Below the pieces are notes generated by a model. The model was not told where the DNA came from, made no database searches, and was given only the letters and a program-made list of their open reading frames with translations. The position numbers and the translations under genes are program-made. DNA of 64,000 nucleotides from JAJFJD01 sp965228975 (GTDB lineage Bacteria; Pseudomonadota; Alphaproteobacteria; UBA8366), in contig OZ245851.1 of the NCBI GenBank assembly GCA_965228975.1, forward strand, positions 806,001-870,000, written 5' to 3'. Below, one piece after another: positions 1 through 8,322 of this stretch (the stretch's first letter is position 1; each line of letters opens with the position of its first letter).

Positions 1-181
1 ACCCGACCAGCAGGTTCTCCCGGACGCCTTCGAAATCGACGATATCCTTTATTCGTGCTTGTGCGGCCGCGTTCGATGTCCAGACGAAAGCGAGCATCAG
101 CGCGCAGACGGCCAGACGGACGGCGACTCGGCATGTGCAATGCCATGCCTTGATCGGAGATAGGAACGGATTCTGCGTCAT
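1..181 (-). CDS. flgI: Flagellar P-ring protein FlgI, N-terminal part (runs off left edge)
   Basis: Reading the minus strand from an ATG at 181 gives about 60 residues: a basic start, a hydrophobic signal segment (VRLAVCALMLAF) ending near NAAAQA, then ARIKDIVDFEGVRENLLVG, the conserved start of mature FlgI. FlgI forms the periplasmic P ring around the flagellar rod and needs the chaperone FlgA, encoded at 2377-3372. The frame is open to base 1, so the gene is cut by the window edge. A sigma-54-type promoter lies 40-60 bases upstream (223-238). The gene is divergent from fliX, the arrangement known in Caulobacter. Confidence 0.93.
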   Translation of the reverse strand, partial: MTQNPFLSPIKAWHCTCRVAVRLAVCALMLAFVWTSNAAAQARIKDIVDFEGVRENLLVG

Positions 182-222
182 AGGACCTTCGGATCGGCGC
201 CTTGAAATATTGCCCTTTACAA

Positions 223-238
223 AGCGAACGCCATGCCA
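223..238 (-). promoter_or_regulatory. Sigma-54-type -24/-12 promoter for flgI
   Basis: On the minus strand the sequence reads TGGCATGGCGTTCGCT. It has GG and GC separated by exactly 10 bases and a nearly intact TGGCA element (consensus TGGCAC-N5-TTGCA). The predicted transcript start is near 212, giving a leader of about 30 bases before the flgI ATG at 181. Rod and ring genes are sigma-54 dependent in Caulobacter, so the location fits. Confidence 0.7.
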
Positions 239-413
239 GGAACGGTTGTTTCTGAAATCCGGTAACCGTTTGAAATAAAGGGAATTAATAATTCAGAGAG
301 TGCACCAGATCGGGGATATTGGGATGTTTCGGCAAGCCCTGCCGGTACCGTCGGCAAAGTTTGCCCTTTGCCCGGATTCGATCCGGCGTGATCACGTTTC
401 TATTTGAGGTGAA

Positions 414-860
414 ATGCAGTATGTTTCGGCCATGAAAATCGACCGTACCGCCCCGAGCCGGACGGCGTCGCCCGTAAAGCGCAATGAGAAGGCCGGCAAG
501 GCGCAGACAACTCAGTTTTCGAAGCATTTGGAATCCGGTCGCGACGCAGGGGAGCAGGTCGGTACGGTTGCGCCGGTGCAGTCCGTGGACGCCTTGCTGT
601 CCATCCAGGAGGTCGGCGATGCGACCGACGGCGAGGCACGGAAAAAGGCCCGCCGCTGGGCGGTTGATCTCTTGGATGTGCTGGATCAACTTCGAATTGG
701 TATCATTTCCGGCGGTGTTGCGAAGCAAGACCTGGAGCGTATTACGACCATGGTCGAGCACCATCGCGTCCAAAGTGACGACCCGAAGCTGAATATGATC
801 CTAGATGAAATAGAATTACGCGCTCGGGTAGAACTCGCAAAGTTCGAGAGAGATAATTGA
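414..860 (+). CDS. fliX: Flagellar assembly trans-acting regulator FliX
   Basis: A 148-residue protein with a basic, Ser/Thr/Pro-rich N-terminus and a conserved C-terminal half: VDALLSIQEVGD, RRWAVDLLDVLDQLR and MILDEIELRARVELAK. These are the FliX family signatures. In Caulobacter, FliX couples assembly of the early flagellar structure to the sigma-54 activator FlbD. The gene is divergent from flgI, as in Caulobacter. A GAGG ribosome site at 406-409 sits 4 bases before the ATG at 414. A second ATG at 432 (MKIDRT) matches the usual family start better but has no ribosome site. FlbD itself is not in the window. Confidence 0.88.
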   Translation: MQYVSAMKIDRTAPSRTASPVKRNEKAGKAQTTQFSKHLESGRDAGEQVGTVAPVQSVDALLSIQEVGDATDGEARKKARRWAVDLLDVLDQLRIGIISGGVAKQDLERITTMVEHHRVQSDDPKLNMILDEIELRARVELAKFERDN

Positions 861-938
861 TTTAATAGTGTTTTTCTCGTTCCGCCTCGAAAAATCAGCG
901 CTGAGAATCTGATCAAATTTTGTTCAATTGCCGGGGGC

Positions 939-967
939 TTGCTCCGGCCCGTTCTGGCCTATATATT
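939..967 (+). promoter_or_regulatory. Sigma-70-like promoter before dksA
   Basis: TTGCTC (939-944) and TATATT (962-967) are separated by 17 bases, 40 bases upstream of the dksA ATG. The spacing is ideal and the -10 is close to consensus. It suggests that dksA has its own housekeeping promoter besides any read-through from fliX. Confidence 0.45.
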
Positions 968-1007
968 CCGCGCCGCTCGTTAGTCGGTACCGTGCTAGGA
1001 GTGACGC

Positions 1008-1427
1008 ATGTCGAATCCCCTGCTGCCGCCGGATTATAGGCCGAGCGAAGAAGAAGAATTTATGAACGCTCGGCAGCGTGAGTATTTTCGCATTAAGCTC
1101 CTCGCTTGGCGCAGCGAATTGCTGCAGGAGTCGAACGAGACCCTCCGCAATTTGCAAAGCGAGAGTCTGGCGGTGCCCGATATGGCGGATCGGGCCACGA
1201 AAGAAACTGACAGATCCCTCGAGTTGCGAACCCGAGATCGGCAACGCAAGTTGATCGCCAAGATCGACGAGGCGCTGCGGAGGATCGACGAGGGTACCTA
1301 CGGATATTGTGAAGAAACCGATGAGCCGATATCCCTGCGTCGGCTGGAGGCGAGGCCGATCGCGACACTCAGCCTGGAGGCGCAGGAACGGCACGAACGG
1401 ATGGAAAGAACGCGACGGGACGACTAG
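1008..1427 (+). CDS. dksA: DksA-type RNA polymerase-binding regulator with degenerate zinc site
   Basis: A 139-residue DksA/TraR family protein. DksA enters the RNA polymerase secondary channel and works with ppGpp. The coiled-coil tip motif DxxDxA is present (Asp58, Asp61, Ala63), followed by a long basic helix and the globular zinc-finger region. Only one of the four zinc cysteines remains (Cys101 in YGYCEETDEPI); the second pair is replaced in RPIATLSLEA. This one-Cys form is common in alphaproteobacteria. The fliX-dksA order beside the rod and ring genes is a recurring alphaproteobacterial arrangement. A bidirectional terminator follows at 1483. Confidence 0.9.
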   Translation: MSNPLLPPDYRPSEEEEFMNARQREYFRIKLLAWRSELLQESNETLRNLQSESLAVPDMADRATKETDRSLELRTRDRQRKLIAKIDEALRRIDEGTYGYCEETDEPISLRRLEARPIATLSLEAQERHERMERTRRDD

Positions 1428-1482
1428 ATACCGTCCGGCGGTGGATCGGTTACGCGCCGTATAGAAAGCCGCACAAAGAAAT

Positions 1483-1518
1483 GAGGCCGGTGATCCTAAG
1501 GAACACCGGCCTCTTTAT
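1483..1518. terminator. Bidirectional Rho-independent terminator between dksA and flgH
   Basis: GAGGCCGGTG (1483-1492) pairs perfectly with CACCGGCCTC (1504-1513) across an 11-base loop and is followed by TTTATTT. Read from the other strand, the stem is followed by ATTTCTTT. It can therefore end both dksA (+) and the flgF-G-A-H operon (-), whose genes converge here. Confidence 0.85.
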
Positions 1519-1615
1519 TTGCGCCGCCCTAGCGCGTTGGGGAGGAGGAGAGGATAAGGGCGAACGCAAATTCCTGAATTCGTCTAGTCCTATGTCACGC
1601 CGGTTCTCGCAGTCA

Positions 1616-2377
1616 TCAGAATGGGAACAGGATGTCGATGATCTGTTGGCCGTAGCGCGGCTGTTGTACGTCGCTCATGAAGCCGCGCCCGCCGTAGGCA
1701 AGCCGTGCCTCGGCGATTTTTTCATAGCTGATCGTGTTTTGACTGGTGATGTCTTCCGGGCGGATGACGCCGGTGATCTGCAATTCGCGAACCTCGTAAT
1801 TCACCCGCGTTTCCTGCCTGCCGAGGATGACAAGATTGCCGTTTGGTAGGACCTGGGTCACGACGGCGGCGAGCTTGAGGTCGATCTGTTCCTCCCGGTC
1901 GATCGATGAGTCGCCGTTGGAGTTCGAGTTGGACGACAATTCCAGCAGATTACCGGGATTGATCGCGTCGGGCAGGACCTTGCTGAGCGATGTCTCGTAC
2001 CCGAGGATCGCCGGCGCGTCGGCGCCTTCGGTGTTGTCCCGGCTGCGGGTGCTGTTGTTGTCCAATTCGCCCTTGTCGTCGATTTGGATGACCACGGTCA
2101 GGAGATCGCCAACACGGGTTGCCCGCAAGTCCTTAAAGAACGCGCGTGACCCGGGACGCCACAGCGAATTCGGCTCGCGATGGGCCGTTGACGGCGCGGG
2201 CATCGGCATGCTGACGGGGCGGTAGCCTCTCTGATGCAGCGGGTTCTGGATGTTTGTCATCTTGGGTTCCGCGCCGACGTCGGCGAGGCGCTGCAAGGTG
2301 TTGCAGCCGCTCAGAACGGTGCCCGCAACCAGGAGGCAGGACAGATAACGAATCGTGCTTCGGGTTCGGTGCGACAT
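1616..2377 (-). CDS. flgH: Flagellar L-ring lipoprotein FlgH
   Basis: A 253-residue lipoprotein with a basic start, a hydrophobic segment and a lipobox (VLSGC, Cys about residue 25). The FlgH signatures follow: NSLWRPGSRAFFKDLRA, RVGDLLTVVIQIDDKGELDN, ITGVIRPEDI and EARLAYGGRGFMSDVQQP. FlgH forms the outer-membrane L ring that seals the rod. It is the last gene of the minus-strand flgF-G-A-H operon. Its ATG overlaps the flgA stop codon by one base, so the two are translationally coupled. Confidence 0.96.
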   Translation of the reverse strand: MSHRTRSTIRYLSCLLVAGTVLSGCNTLQRLADVGAEPKMTNIQNPLHQRGYRPVSMPMPAPSTAHREPNSLWRPGSRAFFKDLRATRVGDLLTVVIQIDDKGELDNNSTRSRDNTEGADAPAILGYETSLSKVLPDAINPGNLLELSSNSNSNGDSSIDREEQIDLKLAAVVTQVLPNGNLVILGRQETRVNYEVRELQITGVIRPEDITSQNTISYEKIAEARLAYGGRGFMSDVQQPRYGQQIIDILFPF

Positions 2378-3372
2378 TATCGGGTTTGCCTCGCTGCGAT
2401 GGCGCCGACGGTGCCGAACGTGCCGACGGCGACCATGCCTGGGCCGATCACGACGCCTTCGATGATCTTGCCGCTGCCGATGTTTTGAATTCGGATCGTT
2501 TCGCCGCGCGTTCCGTTTTCGCGGGCCTTGCCTTGTGCGGTGATCAGCATGTTGGTGGTCTTGTATTTCATGATGACCAGGCTGTTCCGAGAGACCAGGA
2601 CCGGCTCGCGGATATCGCCGTGCCGCACCGGCTTACCGATGCGAAGCGTGCGCCGGGCACCCTTGCCGACGAGTTTTTCGGGATCCAACACCGCGCTGTT
2701 CCCGACGCTGCTGCGCCGCATCATCTGCGCCGTGAGATCGTCCTTGCGGATGATTTCGCCGTTCCGCAGGCGGCGCGCGAGTACCGGCACGCTGACCAAG
2801 GGATGGATTCGACCGGTAACCGGCACCGTCCGGGCGCCCGGACGATCGGCCGGCGCCAACAGCGTCGCGGAAAACCGCTGGCTCCGTTTGTCGAAGCGCA
2901 GTTGCCGGACCGAAACGGATGCCGGCGTGTCGATCGGCAGATGAATCGCCAACGATCGGGTGTCGAGCGTCACCTCGAACGGGTCGGTTCGACCGGCACG
3001 ACGTTCCAGCGCCTGCCGCAGGGCGGCGACGATGTCGTCATGCTCTATCGGATTGCTGCTACGCTCGACAACGGCTTCGTCATTGCCTTGGGCTGGGACC
3101 CAATTCAGGCGATAGGCGCGCGCGAGACTGCGCAGCCAGCGGCCTTCGATGGTCATCTTCCTGCCGGGTGCCGGTGCGCGCAGAACGACGGTTTCGCTTT
3201 TCGGCCCGGCGTCGTCGAACAGGTCGCCGAGGCGGACCATATCGCCGTGCACCACCGTGTGCGACCGGAGCGATGCCGCATCGGCGCCGTATGGGATCGC
3301 CGCAAGCAAGAGGCCGCCTGCCGACAGTGTCAGCATTCTTAGCGACGTTGGGGTGGTTGGGATGCGCACCAT
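2377..3372 (-). CDS. flgA: Flagellar P-ring assembly chaperone FlgA
   Basis: A 331-residue secreted protein. It has an N-terminal signal segment (LTLSAGGLLLAAIPYGADA), a FlgA N-terminal module (VVHGDMVRLGDLFDDAG) and a C-terminal SAF-like beta-clip domain (VPVLARRLRNGEIIRKDDL, then LVGKGARRTLRIGKPV). FlgA is the periplasmic chaperone needed to polymerise FlgI. It lies 23 bases after flgG and overlaps flgH. The length is within the longer alphaproteobacterial FlgA class. Confidence 0.93.
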   Translation of the reverse strand: MVRIPTTPTSLRMLTLSAGGLLLAAIPYGADAASLRSHTVVHGDMVRLGDLFDDAGPKSETVVLRAPAPGRKMTIEGRWLRSLARAYRLNWVPAQGNDEAVVERSSNPIEHDDIVAALRQALERRAGRTDPFEVTLDTRSLAIHLPIDTPASVSVRQLRFDKRSQRFSATLLAPADRPGARTVPVTGRIHPLVSVPVLARRLRNGEIIRKDDLTAQMMRRSSVGNSAVLDPEKLVGKGARRTLRIGKPVRHGDIREPVLVSRNSLVIMKYKTTNMLITAQGKARENGTRGETIRIQNIGSGKIIEGVVIGPGMVAVGTFGTVGAIAARQTR

Positions 3373-3395
3373 GCCGGTGGAGTTTCCTATCGGCC

Positions 3396-4181
3396 CTAGC
3401 GGACGTTCGAAACGGTCGCCATCATCTGGTCGGACGTTTCGATTACCTTCGAATTCATTTCATACGCGCGTTGGGCGGTGATCAGGTTGGTGATCTCCTC
3501 CACCACGTTGACGTTGGATGTCTCCAGAAATCCTTGCTGTAGGCTGCCGAAGCCGTCGGAAGCCGGTGTGCCCGTCGTTGCGGCACCGGAAGCCGGCGTC
3601 TCGACGAACAGGTTGTCGCCGATCGCGAGCAGGCCCGCTTCGTTGGAGAATGTCGCCAACTGCAACTGGCCCACGTTCTGCGGCGCGACTTGGCCGTCCA
3701 GGGTGACGAGCACTTCGCCGCTTGCGTTGACCGTAATGTCGATGGCGTTGGCCGGAATCGTTATGCCTGGCTGCACGGCGAATCCGTCCACCGTGACGAT
3801 GCTGCCGTCCTCGCCGAGCTGAAACGCGCCGGATCGTGTGTAGGCGGTGTCTCCATTCGGCAGGGTGATCTGATAATAGCCTTCGCCGTTGATGGCCATG
3901 TCGAGGTTGTTTTCCGTCAGCGTCAGGTTGCCTTGTTCGGTGATGCGATAGACCGCCGCCGTCTTCACGCCGAGGCCGACCTGGACGCCGGCGGGAACGA
4001 TCGAGCCGTCGTCCGCGGACTGGGAACCCGTCCGACGCATGTTTTGATACAGCAGGTCTTGAAACTCGACGCGCCGCCGGGTGTAGGCGGTGGTGTTCAT
4101 ATTCGCGATGTTGTGCGAAATGACTTCCACATTGAGCTGTTGGGCCAGCATGCCCGTTGCGCCGATGCTGAGTGACCGCAT
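3396..4181 (-). CDS. flgG: Flagellar distal rod protein FlgG
   Basis: A 261-residue rod protein with the conserved N-terminal helix MRSLSIGATGMLAQQLNVE and HNIANMNTTAYTRRR, the central flgG_hook region (NNLDMAINGEGYYQITLPNG, AYTRSGAFQLGEDG) and the C-terminal helix NVVEEITNLITAQRAYEMNS. FlgG forms the distal rod that passes through the P and L rings. It lies 38 bases downstream of flgF in the same operon. Confidence 0.97.
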   Translation of the reverse strand: MRSLSIGATGMLAQQLNVEVISHNIANMNTTAYTRRRVEFQDLLYQNMRRTGSQSADDGSIVPAGVQVGLGVKTAAVYRITEQGNLTLTENNLDMAINGEGYYQITLPNGDTAYTRSGAFQLGEDGSIVTVDGFAVQPGITIPANAIDITVNASGEVLVTLDGQVAPQNVGQLQLATFSNEAGLLAIGDNLFVETPASGAATTGTPASDGFGSLQQGFLETSNVNVVEEITNLITAQRAYEMNSKVIETSDQMMATVSNVR

Positions 4182-4219
4182 GTGCTTTCCCTATGTCCTG
4201 TTCCGCGTGTTTCTTTGCA

Positions 4220-4945
4220 TTATCTGTTCTGCGTCCCGGTTAGCCGGCTAATGCTGCGGCGGATGCGATCGTGCTCCTGCTGCATCAAGCGTTGATTGCT
4301 CGTATATCGCCGGTGAATTTCGATCATCTTCGTCATTTCGGCGATGCCGCTGACGTTCGATTCCTCGAGCATGCCCTGCATGATCTGGCTATCGGCAGCG
4401 GGTTGCGGCGGTTCGTCCGTGTTGAACAGATTGTTCGCCTCGCGCTGCATCTCTTTAGGCTTCTCGAAGGTCACGACGCCGATCGTGCCGAGTACTTGGG
4501 TCCCGGCCGACACTGTGCCGTCCGATGCGATGGTGATGGGGCCGGACCCCGGCGGAACGACAATGGGCTGCCCGCCGGCCGTCAGGAGCGGTTGGCCCAA
4601 CTGGTTGGTGATCTGCCCGTCGCGATCCAGCTGGAAACGCCCGGATCGCGTGTAGCGTGCGCCGTTCTCGGTCTCGACGGTGAAGAAACCGTCGCCGGAT
4701 ATGGCGATATCGAGCGGATTGTTGGTCGCCGCCATCGGCCCTTCGGTCATGTCCCTGACCATTCCGAAGTCTTGAACGAAAGACAGCGGCTGGTCCTTTT
4801 GCGGTTCGACGAGATATTCCACGAACATCATTTTCTCGCCCTTGTAGGACGGGGTGTTCATGTTCGCGATGTTGTTCGCGATGACGTCCATTTCGCGGCG
4901 AAGCGTTAGCTGTCGGGATAGAGTGATGAGGGTCGGTGATTCCAT
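4220..4945 (-). CDS. flgF: Flagellar proximal rod protein FlgF
   Basis: A 241-residue flgF-type rod protein. The N-terminus MESPTLITLSRQLTLRREMD leads into VIANNIANMNTPSYKGEKM, followed by NNPLDIAISGDGFFTVET and YTRSGRFQLDRDGQ, ending in the helix SGIAEMTKMIEIHRRYTSNQ. It is the first gene of flgF-flgG-flgA-flgH and has a near-perfect sigma-54 promoter 36-51 bases upstream. Confidence 0.96.
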   Translation of the reverse strand: MESPTLITLSRQLTLRREMDVIANNIANMNTPSYKGEKMMFVEYLVEPQKDQPLSFVQDFGMVRDMTEGPMAATNNPLDIAISGDGFFTVETENGARYTRSGRFQLDRDGQITNQLGQPLLTAGGQPIVVPPGSGPITIASDGTVSAGTQVLGTIGVVTFEKPKEMQREANNLFNTDEPPQPAADSQIMQGMLEESNVSGIAEMTKMIEIHRRYTSNQRLMQQEHDRIRRSISRLTGTQNR

Positions 4946-4980
4946 TGCACTGCGCGCTTGATTCCTCTTGCGTTCCTTGC

Positions 4981-4996
4981 TGCAGGACCCGTGCCA
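4981..4996 (-). promoter_or_regulatory. Sigma-54 promoter for the flgF-G-A-H operon
   Basis: On the minus strand this reads TGGCACGGGTCCTGCA. It is an exact TGGCAC -24 element and a CTGCA -12 element with the 10-base GG-to-GC spacing, one mismatch from consensus. The predicted start near 4970 leaves about 25 bases before the flgF ATG at 4945. It is the best sigma-54 match found in the window. Confidence 0.85.
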
Positions 4997-5336
4997 TCAA
5001 AAAAATCGTTTAAAAATAAAATGTTGCGCGGTATCGCGGTCGCCGCAACGTCGCAAAGTGTCGAATCTTGCAGGCTTCGCCCGGCATTTCTTGCCGTTGC
5101 GGATCGGCGGTCCCGTATCGCCGCGTCCACTCCGCTGTTCAACGTCTGGTTTCAGAATTTGCAGTAGAATCCAAATCTACAATAGTTGAATCGTGCAAAA
5201 CTCTTTTTCCTACTCTTAGTTGGTCGGGTTTTTATTTATTGCTTCTTCTTTTTCTTTTTTGTTATGTTCCCGAGTGTTTGGGGGATAGCTGCTTATTTAT
5301 TGATTCTACGATGGCAGCATTAAGCGCGGGAAGACC

Positions 5337-5885
5337 ATGACTGATGAACCGGACGAGGCAGAAGAAGCTGTCGCCGAAGAGGGCGAAGGCGAGGATGTCG
5401 AAGACGGCGAGGGTGCCGGAAAGAAATCCGGCAAGAAAAAGCTAATCCTGTTTGCGGCGATCGGCATCGTGGTGCTCGCGGGGGCGGGCGCCGGCGTCTA
5501 CTTTTCTGGGTTGCTGGGCGGCGGTGAAGAAGCCGCGCAGACCGCGGAAGGGGGCGAAGCCGAAAATGTGTTGCCGGTCGCGGCGCATTACCTGGATCTG
5601 GACGAAATGGTCGTTACCCTTGGCGGGACCGGCAGAAAGTCCAGCTTCTTGAAGATGCGGCTTAGCCTGGAACTGGAAAGCGCCGTCGACGAGGCGCGGA
5701 TCAAATCCGTGATGCCGCGGATCGTCGATAACTTCCAGGTGTTCCTCCGCGAACTGCGCATCGAGGAACTGCAGGGATCCCATGGTCTTTATCGTGTGAA
5801 GGAGGAGCTGTTGGCGCGTGTGAACGCCGCGGCCCATCCGGCGAAGGTGAGAGACGTATTGTTCCGCGAGATGCTCGTGCAATAG
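5337..5885 (+). CDS. fliL: Flagellar basal body-associated protein FliL
   Basis: A 182-residue protein with a very acidic cytoplasmic N-terminus (residues 1-25), a lysine patch, one membrane segment (LILFAAIGIVVLAGAGAGVYF, about 36-56) and the periplasmic FliL domain ending RDVLFREMLVQ. FliL rings surround the stator and support torque. GGGAAG lies just upstream of the ATG. It starts the plus-strand fliL-fliM transcription unit. The 150 bases before it are AT-rich and I saw no convincing -24/-12 element there. Confidence 0.93.
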   Translation: MTDEPDEAEEAVAEEGEGEDVEDGEGAGKKSGKKKLILFAAIGIVVLAGAGAGVYFSGLLGGGEEAAQTAEGGEAENVLPVAAHYLDLDEMVVTLGGTGRKSSFLKMRLSLELESAVDEARIKSVMPRIVDNFQVFLRELRIEELQGSHGLYRVKEELLARVNAAAHPAKVRDVLFREMLVQ

Positions 5886-5942
5886 CACGGTTTTTGCGGG
5901 GCGATCGTCGTTCGACTGCAGTAACGAGCTGGATTGGTGGTT

Positions 5943-7085
5943 ATGGCCGACGAAAAAGAAGGCGAAGAGGTTAACGACGAGGACGTTGCTGCGGAATGGG
6001 CGGCGATGGCCGAAGATGGCGGCGACGGTGATGACGCCGGCGGTGCTGAAGGTGGCGATGACGACGTCGCGGCGGAATGGGCCGCGATGGCCGAGGACGG
6101 CGAGGATTTGGATGCCGGGGGCGGCGGCAACGCGCGTGTCCTAAACCAGGACGAGATCGACAGCCTCCTCGGGTTCCGTGAGGGCGGCGACGACTCATCC
6201 GACAAATCCGGAATCGAAGCCATCATCGACAGCGGCATGGTGTCCTATGAACGCCTGCCGATGCTCGAAGTCGTCTTCGACCGCCTCGTGCGCATGCTGT
6301 CCACGTCGTTGCGCAATTTCACGTCAGACAACGTAGAAGTCAGCTTGGACAACATAAGCTCGATCCGTTTCGGCGATTATCTGAATTCGATTCCGTTGCC
6401 GGCCATGCTTGCGGTTTTCAAGGCCGAGGAGTGGGACAACTTCGGGCTCATCACGGTCGACAGTTCGTTGATCTATTCGATCGTCGACGTGCTTTTGGGC
6501 GGGCGGCGCGGGACCGCGGCGATGCGGATCGAAGGCCGACCCTACACCACGATCGAACGGAATCTCGTGGAGCGGATGATCGCCGTGGTCCTAGCGGATC
6601 TTTCGGCGGCGTTCGATCCGTTGAGTTCCGTCACCTTCCGCTTCGACCGGCTGGAGACCAATCCGCGCTTTGCGACGATTGCGCGGCCGGCAAATGCCGC
6701 CGTCGTTGCGCGACTTCGCGTCGATATGGAGGACCGCGGTGGCCGGCTTGAGTTGCTGTTGCCGTACGCCACGCTGGAGCCGGTTCGGGAATTGCTGTTG
6801 CAGATGTTCATGGGCGAAAAATTCGGCCGTGATTCGATCTGGGAAAACCATTTGGCAACCGAACTTTGGTTCACGGACGTGGAGCTCGAGGCGGTGCTGG
6901 ACAATACGACGGTGGCATTGAACGACGTTCTGGAATGGGAAGTCGGCTCGCGGTTGGATTTGCTCGCGAAACCGGAATCGCTTGTCGATCTGAAATGCGG
7001 CGAGGTCAGATTGTTCCGCGGGCTGATGGGGCGCAAGGGCGAGAAGATCGCGGTGCGAATTGAAGAGAAGATGGAGACCGAATGA
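5943..7085 (+). CDS. fliM: Flagellar motor switch protein FliM with duplicated acidic N-terminus
   Basis: FliM is the C-ring switch protein that binds phospho-CheY. The N-terminus is unusual: two near-identical copies of DVAAEWAAMAEDG (about residues 13-25 and 40-52) precede the CheY-binding peptide VLNQDEIDSLLGF. The CheC-like middle domain (SIRFGDYLNSIPLPAMLAVF, ALFDPL-type helix AAFDPLSSVTF) and the C-terminal SpoA domain (EVGSRLDLLAKPESLVDLKC) follow. I chose the ATG at 5943; an upstream in-frame TTG at 5934 is less likely. The stop overlaps the next gene by 4 bases. fliN is not adjacent. Confidence 0.95.
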   Translation: MADEKEGEEVNDEDVAAEWAAMAEDGGDGDDAGGAEGGDDDVAAEWAAMAEDGEDLDAGGGGNARVLNQDEIDSLLGFREGGDDSSDKSGIEAIIDSGMVSYERLPMLEVVFDRLVRMLSTSLRNFTSDNVEVSLDNISSIRFGDYLNSIPLPAMLAVFKAEEWDNFGLITVDSSLIYSIVDVLLGGRRGTAAMRIEGRPYTTIERNLVERMIAVVLADLSAAFDPLSSVTFRFDRLETNPRFATIARPANAAVVARLRVDMEDRGGRLELLLPYATLEPVRELLLQMFMGEKFGRDSIWENHLATELWFTDVELEAVLDNTTVALNDVLEWEVGSRLDLLAKPESLVDLKCGEVRLFRGLMGRKGEKIAVRIEEKMETE

Positions 7086-7564
7086 TGCTGTTTCCGCACC
7101 TGTCATTTGTGGTGGAAGTGATCGGCGCGTGCCTGTTACTGGTGATGATCCTTTACGCCGTGCAATTGAACCGCCGGCTTGCATTGCTAAAGGCGGACAA
7201 GGCGCATCTGCAAAAATTGATCACCCATTTCAATCAATCGACCGAGCGGGCGGAGGCAAGCGTTTCGAGGCTGCGGTCGGGTACGTTGGAGGCGAATGAA
7301 TCGCTTCAGGCCAGTATCGGCCAAGCCAAACAGCTTTGCGATGATCTCGCCTTCATGATCGACCGGGCTGGCGGTGTGGCGGATCGTCTCGAGGGTTCCA
7401 TCGGAGCCGGCCGCGGCGACCGAACCAGCCGGACATTCGGTCCCGGCGCAAATGACCAAGGGATCGGGGTTCCCGGCATGCGGCCGGCAAACCGGGGCCG
7501 GGACATGTCGGATAGCGGCCGGAAGAAGGCCGCCTTGTTGCGCGCGCTGGACGGCATCCGGTAG
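7082..7564 (+). CDS. DUF6468 membrane-anchored flagellar cluster protein
   Basis: A 160-residue protein with one N-terminal membrane helix (VVEVIGACLLLVMILYAVQL, residues 10-29), then NRRLALLKADKAHLQKLITHFNQST, the signature I recognise as DUF6468. A coiled-coil region and a polar Gly/Arg-rich tail ending KKAALLRALDGIR follow. The function is unknown. Proteins of this kind are found behind fliM in many alphaproteobacteria. The ATGA overlap with fliM shows tight translational coupling, so a role at the motor or switch is inferred. Confidence 0.75.
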   Translation: MMLFPHLSFVVEVIGACLLLVMILYAVQLNRRLALLKADKAHLQKLITHFNQSTERAEASVSRLRSGTLEANESLQASIGQAKQLCDDLAFMIDRAGGVADRLEGSIGAGRGDRTSRTFGPGANDQGIGVPGMRPANRGRDMSDSGRKKAALLRALDGIR

Positions 7565-7576
7565 AGGCATACGGTA

Positions 7577-8311
7577 ATGCGGTTTCGGCTTTTACCCGTC
7601 CTGATCTTCGTGGCGGCGACGATGCTAACGCTCAAGGTCGGTTCCATCTGGCAAGGCGTTTCGTCTTTGCGCAGTGGTGGAGAATGGCGGCAGTCGGTTG
7701 CGGTGGCGCAGGAACCAACCAAGGGACGCGCGGACGGAAGTCAGCAAGGCCCCGCTCAGCCGGCCGCCGCCGATGCGTCGAAGGCGCCGCCAGGGATAAC
7801 TCAAGAGCCGAAACGGGACGAGACCGCGGGGGCGACCGAAGAGAAAGCGAAGCCTGTTCGCCAGATCGATCCGCGGCAGTTAAGTAATTCAGAGATCAAG
7901 CTGCTGCAGGCGCTCGCGCAACGCCGTTCGACACTCGACACGCGGGAGGAGAGTCTGAACCAGCGTGAGGCCCTGTTGCGCGCCGCCGAGCAGAAACTTG
8001 TCGACCGGCAAAAAGAACTCTTGGCAATGCGAAGCGAAGTCAAAGGATTGCTGGATGATCTTGATGCAAAAGAGAAGCGCCGGATCGGCAATCTCGTGAA
8101 GATCTATGAAAGCATGAAGCCAAAAGGCGCGGCCCTGATCTTCAACGACCTCGAATTGCCGGTCCTGATGAGTGTCGTGGAACGCATGAAAGTGCGGAAG
8201 CTGGCGCCGATTATTGCGGCGATGAATCCTGACAAAGCCAGGAAGATCACGCGGACAATGGCCAAGCGCCAAAAAACCGAACCACCTCGCCCAGCGGCCA
8301 AGAACCGCTAA
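7577..8311 (+). CDS. MotE/FlbE-like coiled-coil protein with MgtE-N-like C-terminus
   Basis: A 244-residue protein with an N-terminal membrane or signal segment (LLPVLIFVAATMLTL), a low-complexity Pro/Ala/Lys linker, a long coiled coil (about residues 95-160, SNSEIKLLQALAQRRSTLDT onward) and a C-terminal MgtE-N-like helical domain (KIYESMKPKGAALIFNDLEL, LAPIIAAMNPDKARKIT). This layout matches MotE of rhizobia, a periplasmic chaperone for MotC, and FlbE-like proteins. Here the nearest stator-type proteins are the MotB-like pair at 9510-10891. It starts 12 bases after the DUF6468 gene. Confidence 0.7.
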   Translation: MRFRLLPVLIFVAATMLTLKVGSIWQGVSSLRSGGEWRQSVAVAQEPTKGRADGSQQGPAQPAAADASKAPPGITQEPKRDETAGATEEKAKPVRQIDPRQLSNSEIKLLQALAQRRSTLDTREESLNQREALLRAAEQKLVDRQKELLAMRSEVKGLLDDLDAKEKRRIGNLVKIYESMKPKGAALIFNDLELPVLMSVVERMKVRKLAPIIAAMNPDKARKITRTMAKRQKTEPPRPAAKNR

Positions 8312-8322
8312 ATTTCCGCAAA

